From positions 1-64,000 of the forward strand of contig CALXMP010000003.1 in the NCBI GenBank assembly GCA_944389505.1: a stretch of DNA of 64,000 nucleotides, written 5' to 3'. This DNA is from an uncultured Spirochaetaceae bacterium. Its GTDB lineage: Bacteria > Spirochaetota > Spirochaetia > Sphaerochaetales > Sphaerochaetaceae. Below are positions 40,880-47,146 of the stretch, piece by piece. The position numbers and the translations under genes were made by a program. How positions within the stretch are numbered: position 1 is the first letter of the stretch; the number at the start of each line of letters is the position of its first letter. The notes under the pieces were generated by a model. That model worked only from the letters and a program-made list of their open reading frames with translations. It was not told the origin of the DNA and did no database searches.

Positions 40880-41644
40880 TTAGTCACAGAACCCGAGTAT
40901 CGAGGAGATCTCGCAGGCAGTCTCTGAAACGAGGGATGCATTCTTGTCGAGATCCTCCCTGCTGAAGCGGAAGACAGGCCATGATGCTGATATCGCAGCG
41001 ACAGCCTTGCCCGAGTAGTCCCTTATAGGAGAAGCGATGCAGACAATATTCTCCTCATGCTCCTCCCTGTCGATAGCCCATCCTCTGCTATGTATCTCCT
41101 TTAGCTCAGCCCTGAGCCCGGATTCATCAAGGGATTTCGGGGTGAATGGCTTTAGAGTATGGGTCGAAAGGTAGCCATCAAGCTCCTCATCGCTCATTTC
41201 GGAGAGGAATACCTTGCCGATAGCCGTGCAGTATAGCGGGATGATTTTCCCAACCCGGGAATACATCCTAAGCGTGTAGCTCGATTCCTCCTTGAGGACA
41301 TATACAGCCTCGTCATCCTCAAGGATTCCCATATGAACTGTCTCTCCAAGCTCCTGCGAGAGCTTCTTTGCAAAAGGCTTCGCAGTAGAGACAAGATCGA
41401 TATGGGAAAGAGACCTCGACCCGACCATGAACATCTTCAGCGTAAGATGGTACTGATCGGCCGAGTCGCGGTATACGTAGCCAAGCGAGATAAGAGAGGA
41501 GAGGAACCTCAGAAGCGTAGCTTTCGGTAGCGCAGTCATTTTAGCCATGTTCTCAAGATTTATTGCTTCTGCCTTAGACAGCGTTTCAAGAATCAGCATG
41601 GTGCGCTCCACCGCGCTCATTCTGTTTTCGTCATCCCTCTCCAT
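40880..41644 (-). CDS. IclR family transcriptional regulator (uxa operon)
   Basis: A 254-residue IclR protein with an N-terminal winged helix (VERTMLILETLSKAEAINLENMAKMTALPKATLLRFLSSLISLGYV) and a C-terminal ligand domain (YCTAIGKVFLSEMSDEE, CIASPIRDYSGKAVAAISASWP). IclR proteins often sense sugar acids; KdgR is the best-known uronate example. It lies 16 bp downstream of uxaC and is probably transcribed from the promoter before the SBF gene, whose operator it may bind. Confidence 0.92.
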   Translation of the reverse strand: MERDDENRMSAVERTMLILETLSKAEAINLENMAKMTALPKATLLRFLSSLISLGYVYRDSADQYHLTLKMFMVGSRSLSHIDLVSTAKPFAKKLSQELGETVHMGILEDDEAVYVLKEESSYTLRMYSRVGKIIPLYCTAIGKVFLSEMSDEELDGYLSTHTLKPFTPKSLDESGLRAELKEIHSRGWAIDREEHEENIVCIASPIRDYSGKAVAAISASWPVFRFSREDLDKNASLVSETACEISSILGFCD

Positions 41645-41660
41645 TCTCTCTTTTCCTCTC

Positions 41661-43064
41661 TCAGCCTTCGAAGTACTTCTGTGCGTTGTTGAACGATATG
41701 TTCCTTACCATCTCACCGAGGTTGTCGATATCAGCAGGGAACTCTCCATTCTCTACCCAGTTTCCGATCACGTTGCAGAGTATGCGTCTGAAATACTCGT
41801 GGCGTGAGTAGGAGAGGAAGGATCTTGAATCGGTGAGCATACCGATGAATGCCGGAAGAACGCCAACATTTGCAAGAACCTTGATCTGCTCCTCCATTCC
41901 ATCTTTGTGATCGCAGAACCACCATGCGGAGCCAAGCTGCATCTTTCCCTTGATTCCACCGCCCTGATAGCATCCCATAAGAGTTGCGAGCGTGTAGTAA
42001 TCCTTAGGATTGAGGGTATAGAAGATTGTCTTAGGTACTTCATCTGTCTCAGAGAGAGCACCGAAGAACATTGAGATGCCTTCTGCCAGCTCCTTGTCAT
42101 GCGATGCATCGTAGCCTGTATCCGGTCCGAGAAGACGGAACATCGTCTTGTTGTTGTCCCTGATTGAGGCAAAGTGGCACTGGAATGCGACATTGTTCTT
42201 GTTGTATGCGCGGGCAAGAGCCGAAAGGACGAATGTCCTGTATGCATCTGCCTCTTCTGCTGTCACAGCGCTTCCATCCATCCTCTTCTGGAATACAGCA
42301 TTGACCTTCGATGCTTCCCAGAATGTGTGCGGGCATGTGACAAGTGCATGGTCGGATGCTCTGCAGCCCATCTCCACGAAGAACTCGAGTCTCTTCTCAA
42401 GAGCCTTGATGACATCCTCTGCGCTCTTGATCTCAATGCCAGCAGCTGCGCTGAGTTTTGCGATATACTCTGCGAAGTCAGGCTTCTCGATGTTCAGAGC
42501 CTTGTCAGGGCGATAGGAAGGAATAACCTTTGCAGGGCACTTTCCATCTGCCTTGATAATCTTGTGATACTTGAGATCATCAGCTGGATCATCCGTCGTT
42601 CCTACTGCGTATACCTTGAATTTCTTCATGATACCGAAGACGGAGAGCTCAGGATTGGACTTGAACTGCTCGTTAGCCTCGTCATAGATCTTCTTTGCAT
42701 TCTTCCTGCAGAGGATATCGTTGATGCCGAAATATCTCTGGAGCTCAAGGTGTGTCCAGTGATACAGCGGATTGCCGATGAGATTCTCCATCGTCTCTGC
42801 CCATGCGAGGAACTTGTCATATGGATCCGCATCGCCTGTGATGAGCTTCTCATCAAAGCCGCATGCTCTCATCATTCTCCACTTATAGTGGTCGCCGCCG
42901 AGCCAAGCATCAGTGATGGTTGTGAACCTCTTATCTGATGCAATCTGCTCCGGGATGAGATGGCAATGATAATCGAATATCTGAGCATCTGCAGCATATT
43001 CATGATACAGAGTCTTCGCTGTTCCGGTTTCCAGAAGGAAATCCTTATCCATAAATGGTTTCAT
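41661..43064 (-). CDS. uxaC: glucuronate/galacturonate isomerase
   Basis: A 467-residue UxaC: MKPFMDKDFLLETGTAKTLYHEYAADAQIFDYHCHLIPEQIA has the zinc-binding HCH motif, and TTDDPADDLKYH and DSRSFLSYSRHEYFRRILCNVIG are conserved. It converts D-galacturonate to D-tagaturonate (and glucuronate to fructuronate), the first step of the pathway encoded here. It overlaps uxaA by 4 bp. Confidence 0.97.
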   Translation of the reverse strand: MKPFMDKDFLLETGTAKTLYHEYAADAQIFDYHCHLIPEQIASDKRFTTITDAWLGGDHYKWRMMRACGFDEKLITGDADPYDKFLAWAETMENLIGNPLYHWTHLELQRYFGINDILCRKNAKKIYDEANEQFKSNPELSVFGIMKKFKVYAVGTTDDPADDLKYHKIIKADGKCPAKVIPSYRPDKALNIEKPDFAEYIAKLSAAAGIEIKSAEDVIKALEKRLEFFVEMGCRASDHALVTCPHTFWEASKVNAVFQKRMDGSAVTAEEADAYRTFVLSALARAYNKNNVAFQCHFASIRDNNKTMFRLLGPDTGYDASHDKELAEGISMFFGALSETDEVPKTIFYTLNPKDYYTLATLMGCYQGGGIKGKMQLGSAWWFCDHKDGMEEQIKVLANVGVLPAFIGMLTDSRSFLSYSRHEYFRRILCNVIGNWVENGEFPADIDNLGEMVRNISFNNAQKYFEG

Positions 43065-44575
43065 AGTACAACACCATCCTTGAATATCGAGATCTCGGAA
43101 TAGCCGTTGATCTCGTTCTTCGTATGCTCTTCCCCATCAGCGACACTGATGATGAACTTGATAAGATCGTCCGTTACCTTTCCCGGATCTTCTGTAAGCA
43201 TCGGAGATGCATCGAAGTCGATCCAGTCCTTCTTGTGAAGCGCCAGATTGTGGTTTGTGGCAATCTTAACCGTTGGTACAGGAGCGCCAAGCGGAGTTCC
43301 GCGTCCCGTTGTGAAGAGAATCATGTGGGCACCTGCAGCTGTCATGTCTGTTGTGGACACGATATCATTGCCGGGACCGGAGAGCAGAGTGAGTCCTGGT
43401 TCAGAGACTCTGTCTCCATAGCCAAGGACCGATGTTACAGGAGCTCTTCCTCCCTTCTGCACGCATCCAAGGCTCTTGTCCTCCAGCGTAGATATTCCAC
43501 CAGCTTTGTTGCCTGGTGAAGGATTCTCATACACAACCTGTCCATGTGCGGTGAAGTAGTGCTTGAAATCCTGGACCATCTTCACTGTCTTATTGAAGAT
43601 TTCCTCTGTCACAGCCCTGTTCATAAGCATCTGCTCAGCTCCGAACATCTCCGGAACCTCTGTAAGGATGCCTGTTCCGCCCATTGCCGTGAGGGCATTG
43701 CAGAAATGACCTACGAGAGGATTTGCCGTAATGCCGGAAAGACCATCCGAGCCGCCGCATTTGAATCCAACGACAAGATTGGACATCGGAACCGATTCCC
43801 TTCTGTCTGCCTTCATCGTCTCTGCGATCTCGCTCATGAGCTTCTTCGCATCGGCAATCTCATCCTCGGACTCCTGGGCTACAAGGAATTTCACCCTTGA
43901 GCTATCAACAGGTCCGAGAAGCTCCTTGAAGGAATCCATCGTGTTGTTCTCGCATCCAAGGCCGAGCACAAGCACGCCACCGGCATTTGGATGATGTACG
44001 AGATCTGCGAGAATCTTCCTTGTGTTCTCGTGATCTCCACCCATCTGCGAACAGCCGAACGGATGGATCCATGCATGGACCCCATCCTCGATTCCAAGCG
44101 TTTCATTTCCCCATGCTTCAAGCTTCTCAGCTATGCGGTTGACGCAGCCAACGGTGGGAACAATCCAGAGAGCATTGCGGATGCCTATCTTCCCGTTCTG
44201 CCTCTTGTATGCCTTGATCATAGGCACATGATCCTTCCATCTTGCCCTGTCTACCTCGGCTTCTCTCATGGCCTCTTCAGCCTGGGCTCTGTCATACGTA
44301 TACTCAGCATCCTCAGAGAGCAAGGTGTGGATATTGAACGCATGGACATGCTGTCCCTTTTCTATATCCTCCTTGGCCGCTCCGATAGGGTAGCCGTACT
44401 TGATGATCTTCTCCTCCTTCTTTATATCCGAAAGGGCAACCTTGTGCCCTCCGGGGATATCAGAGAAGATCGTGAATGTATCTCCGTCGACAGTCACAAC
44501 ATCGCCTTTGAAGAGCGGCTCGAGAGCTACTGCAACATTATCGCGGGGATTGATCCTGATCAGTTTTCTTGCCAT
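43061..44575 (-). CDS. uxaA: altronate dehydratase
   Basis: A 504-residue UxaA: an N-terminal SAF domain (LIRINPRDNVAVALEPLFKGD, PGGHKVALSDI), then a dehydratase domain with RNALWIVPTVGCVNR, HPFGCSQMGGDHENT, VVGFKCGGSDGLSGITANPLVG and ENPSPGNKAGGISTLEDKSLGC. It dehydrates D-altronate to 2-keto-3-deoxygluconate using iron/manganese. A second, paralogous enzyme (GarD type) is encoded at 54487. It is spaced 3 bp from uxaB. Confidence 0.97.
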   Translation of the reverse strand: MARKLIRINPRDNVAVALEPLFKGDVVTVDGDTFTIFSDIPGGHKVALSDIKKEEKIIKYGYPIGAAKEDIEKGQHVHAFNIHTLLSEDAEYTYDRAQAEEAMREAEVDRARWKDHVPMIKAYKRQNGKIGIRNALWIVPTVGCVNRIAEKLEAWGNETLGIEDGVHAWIHPFGCSQMGGDHENTRKILADLVHHPNAGGVLVLGLGCENNTMDSFKELLGPVDSSRVKFLVAQESEDEIADAKKLMSEIAETMKADRRESVPMSNLVVGFKCGGSDGLSGITANPLVGHFCNALTAMGGTGILTEVPEMFGAEQMLMNRAVTEEIFNKTVKMVQDFKHYFTAHGQVVYENPSPGNKAGGISTLEDKSLGCVQKGGRAPVTSVLGYGDRVSEPGLTLLSGPGNDIVSTTDMTAAGAHMILFTTGRGTPLGAPVPTVKIATNHNLALHKKDWIDFDASPMLTEDPGKVTDDLIKFIISVADGEEHTKNEINGYSEISIFKDGVVL

Positions 44576-44578
44576 AAA

Positions 44579-46057
44579 TCAGAGACTCCTGATGGTTTCT
44601 GTCATTCCCTTTGTCCAGATGGACTCGAGGTAGGAAGCTACCTTGTCCTCAAGACCTGCAACTGCAGTGAGATCCTCTCCCCACCATGCAGACTCGGAAA
44701 GAACAGCCTTTGCGATAGCTTTTCCCTTCTCAGCTGCGTCCTTGTAGGATGCCTTGTAGAGGGAAGCGAACTTCTCAAGAACCTCAGGGCTGTCGCTGAT
44801 GAGGTACTTCTCACCATTCCTGCTACCCTTGAGCGATGTGCCCTCATACTCTGTTCCCTCATAGAAGCTGATCAGAGCTGCAAGAGAGAATGAAAGGACT
44901 GTCGGGAGCTTGCCATTCTTCTTTACATAGCCGAGAAGCGATGGAAGGTCACGTGTCTTGAACTTCGATACGCTGTTGAGGGAGATAGAGAGAAGAAGGT
45001 GGACGATATACGGGTTAGCGAATCTCTCAAGAACGTCACCTGCATACTCCTCAAGCTGCTTCTTGTCGCCATCCATTGATGGGATGATTTCCTCGAAGAG
45101 GCCTCTCTTCATCATCGGGAAGATGAGATCGGACTTGATGCATTCCTCGACTGTGTTGAGACCTGTCTGGTATGCTGCAAGAACGGACATCGTATGGGCA
45201 CCATTGAGGATGCGGACCTTCCTTGTCCTGTAGAATGACATATCATCGGTCCAGATGACGTTTACGCCAGCAGCTGCTGTCGGTAGCTCGTCCTCATGTG
45301 TCTTTCCATGGCACTCGATGACCCAGAGAAGGAAGATCTCTGCGCTGTCGAGGAGGTTGTCCTTGTATCCGAGCTTCTCGCAGATTGCATCTGCCTCAGC
45401 TCTTGGGTATCCCGGAACGATTCTGTCAACAAGGCTGTTGCAGAAATCACAGGCATTCTCGAGCCAGTCGATGAAGCCCTTCTCAAGACCCCACTCGTTG
45501 GAATACTGGAGAACGATTCTCTTGAGATTGTCGCCATTCTTGTCGATGAGCTCACATGGGATTGCGATGATTCCCTTAGATGCGTCGCCGTTGAAGTGCT
45601 TGTATCTTCTGTAGAGGAAAGCTGCTACCTTGCCAGGATATGAGACCTGCGGCCTATCCTCAAGCTTGTCGCCCTCATGGTATGCGATACCAGCCTCTGT
45701 TGTATTGGATATGATGAATCTGAGGTCGGGATTCTCTGCCTGAGCAATGAATGCATCATAGTCCGAATATGGGTTGATGCATCCTGCAACGCTGGTGATC
45801 TTCCTGAATTCCTCAACAGGCTTTCCATTCTGTACACCTCTGAGAACAGTCGTGTAGAGACCCTTCTGCGTATTGATCATCTCTCCCATGCCGTTGGCAA
45901 GCGGCTGTACCATCATCACATCACCGTTGAAGCCACCCTTCTCATTGAGGATATCGATGATCCAGTCAACGAATGCCCTGAGGAAGTTTCCCTCACCGAA
46001 CTGAAGTACCTTTACAGGGCGCTGAGGCTTCTGTACCGTTTCCATGATTGTCTTCAT
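44579..46057 (-). CDS. uxaB: tagaturonate reductase (altronate oxidoreductase)
   Basis: A 492-residue polyol/mannitol-type dehydrogenase: VLQFGEGNFLRAFVDWIIDILNE is the NAD loop, VDRIVPGYPRA and VRILNGAHTMSVLAAYQTGL with the catalytic Lys/His region are conserved. It reduces tagaturonate to altronate with NADH. It sits between the transporter (4-bp overlap) and uxaA in transcription order. Confidence 0.96.
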   Translation of the reverse strand: MKTIMETVQKPQRPVKVLQFGEGNFLRAFVDWIIDILNEKGGFNGDVMMVQPLANGMGEMINTQKGLYTTVLRGVQNGKPVEEFRKITSVAGCINPYSDYDAFIAQAENPDLRFIISNTTEAGIAYHEGDKLEDRPQVSYPGKVAAFLYRRYKHFNGDASKGIIAIPCELIDKNGDNLKRIVLQYSNEWGLEKGFIDWLENACDFCNSLVDRIVPGYPRAEADAICEKLGYKDNLLDSAEIFLLWVIECHGKTHEDELPTAAAGVNVIWTDDMSFYRTRKVRILNGAHTMSVLAAYQTGLNTVEECIKSDLIFPMMKRGLFEEIIPSMDGDKKQLEEYAGDVLERFANPYIVHLLLSISLNSVSKFKTRDLPSLLGYVKKNGKLPTVLSFSLAALISFYEGTEYEGTSLKGSRNGEKYLISDSPEVLEKFASLYKASYKDAAEKGKAIAKAVLSESAWWGEDLTAVAGLEDKVASYLESIWTKGMTETIRSL

Positions 46058-47064
46058 ATGACGTCTCCTTTCCCTTGTGTGTTTTCCATTATATTCTTAT
46101 CCGGCTTGTTTCCGAAAAGGAAATGCGCCGAGATTGCCGTTGTTGTCTGCTGCAGCACGATTCCGGAGATTATCGGGATCAGCGAAGCAGGAGGAAAGAA
46201 CTGTATGGCGAGTACCATTGCTGCCGATATGTTCTTCATGCTTGATGCGAATGTGACCGAGACCGTATTCGCATGATCCAGTCTGGTAAGCCTTGCGATG
46301 GTCCTCGATATGATGAATCCAAGAACTGTGAAGCAGAATGCCGCAAGCGCCTGCGGGATGTATGCGACCGATGCCGATGCGATGAGGTCATCTGCTATCT
46401 GGCTTGTGTTTATTATGACTACAAAGAGCAGACCTATCTTTGTGAATGGCTTGAGCACAGGTACAGCATGGTCCATGCAGTGTCCCTTTGTGATAGCATT
46501 TATGAGAATGCCTACCGCGGAGGGAATCACGACCATGTAAATAAGTGACAGCATCATTCCGGATGTATCGAATTCGATGTGCGATGATGCGAGAACCCTG
46601 ACTGTAAGCGGGACGGAGATAGGAGCAAGCATTGTTCCGATTACTATCAGCGTCAGCGAGAGTGCGTTGTTGCCGTTGTATATGCTTGACCATATGCAGC
46701 CTACGACCGCTGTTGGAATCGCATAGAGCAGGACGAACCCTGTTATAACATCACCATTGCCATGGAACAGCAGATTCGCCAGCCCTGTCATGATGCATGG
46801 CGTGATTATATATGTCGTAAGCAGGAAGATGAATATGGGTTTAGGCTTCCTGATTATCGCTCCGAAATCCTTTACGGTGACACCCATGCCGCTGACAAGC
46901 GTCAGGAATGCGAAGAGCGGTGTCACGAACGGTTTGCCATCTATGAAGAACCTCGCAGCGACAAGACCAAGGATCACACCAGTTGGTGTGAGCAGCGGCA
47001 TCATGCGCTCCAGCCATTTGTTGGCGGTTATGAGATTCTGTTCGACAGCTGAAAAACGGAACAT
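46054..47064 (-). CDS. bile acid:sodium symporter (SBF) family permease, candidate uronate transporter
   Basis: A 336-residue membrane protein with about nine to ten spans. MPLLTPTGVILGLV, LTLVSGMGVTVKDF, IPTAVVGCIWSSIYNGNNALS and SVTFASSMKNISAAMVLA are characteristic of the SBF/BASS family, which couples Na+ to organic anion uptake. It is the first gene of the uxaBAC operon, which suggests galacturonate import. The start at 47064 is favoured because a TTGACA-16-TAAACT promoter ends 6 nt before it; 47004 or 47001 (MMPLLTP) are alternatives. Confidence 0.85.
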   Translation of the reverse strand: MFRFSAVEQNLITANKWLERMMPLLTPTGVILGLVAARFFIDGKPFVTPLFAFLTLVSGMGVTVKDFGAIIRKPKPIFIFLLTTYIITPCIMTGLANLLFHGNGDVITGFVLLYAIPTAVVGCIWSSIYNGNNALSLTLIVIGTMLAPISVPLTVRVLASSHIEFDTSGMMLSLIYMVVIPSAVGILINAITKGHCMDHAVPVLKPFTKIGLLFVVIINTSQIADDLIASASVAYIPQALAAFCFTVLGFIISRTIARLTRLDHANTVSVTFASSMKNISAAMVLAIQFFPPASLIPIISGIVLQQTTTAISAHFLFGNKPDKNIMENTQGKGDVI

Positions 47065-47071
47065 AGTTTCA
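47057..47071. promoter_or_regulatory. IclR/KdgR-like operator, site 3 (SBF-uxaBAC operon)
   Basis: CGGAACATAGTTTCA with AAAAA in front, nearly identical to sites 1 and 2. It covers the region from the last base of the -10 through the start codon of the SBF gene, a repressor-like position. Confidence 0.68.
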
Positions 47072-47098
47072 GTTTAGTCCATTATGGCAATCTGTCAA
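47071..47098 (-). promoter_or_regulatory. promoter of the SBF-uxaBAC-iclR operon
   Basis: On the minus strand TTGACA (47093-47098), 16 bp, TAAACT (47071-47076), then 6 nt to the ATG at 47064. Confidence 0.6.
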
Positions 47099-47110
47099 AT
47101 ATATTTGCCA

Positions 47111-47139
47111 TTCATAGTGGAATTTCGGCACAATAAAAT
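47111..47139 (+). promoter_or_regulatory. predicted leaderless promoter of the hybrid AraC regulator
   Basis: TTCATA (47111-47116), 17 bp, TAAAAT (47134-47139), then 7 nt to the ATG at 47147. Confidence 0.45.
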
Positions 47140-47146
47140 CAGGAAA

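Noticed and set aside
47001-47004. Shorter start for the SBF permease (MMPLLTP)
   Set aside because: GGAG lies upstream, so it stays possible, but promoter spacing fits 47064 exactly as in the other leaderless candidates.
47084-47146. Upstream ATG for the AraC hybrid regulator
   Set aside because: The extra 21 residues are not part of the sensor domain and would include the predicted promoter; 47147 fits domain start and -10 spacing.
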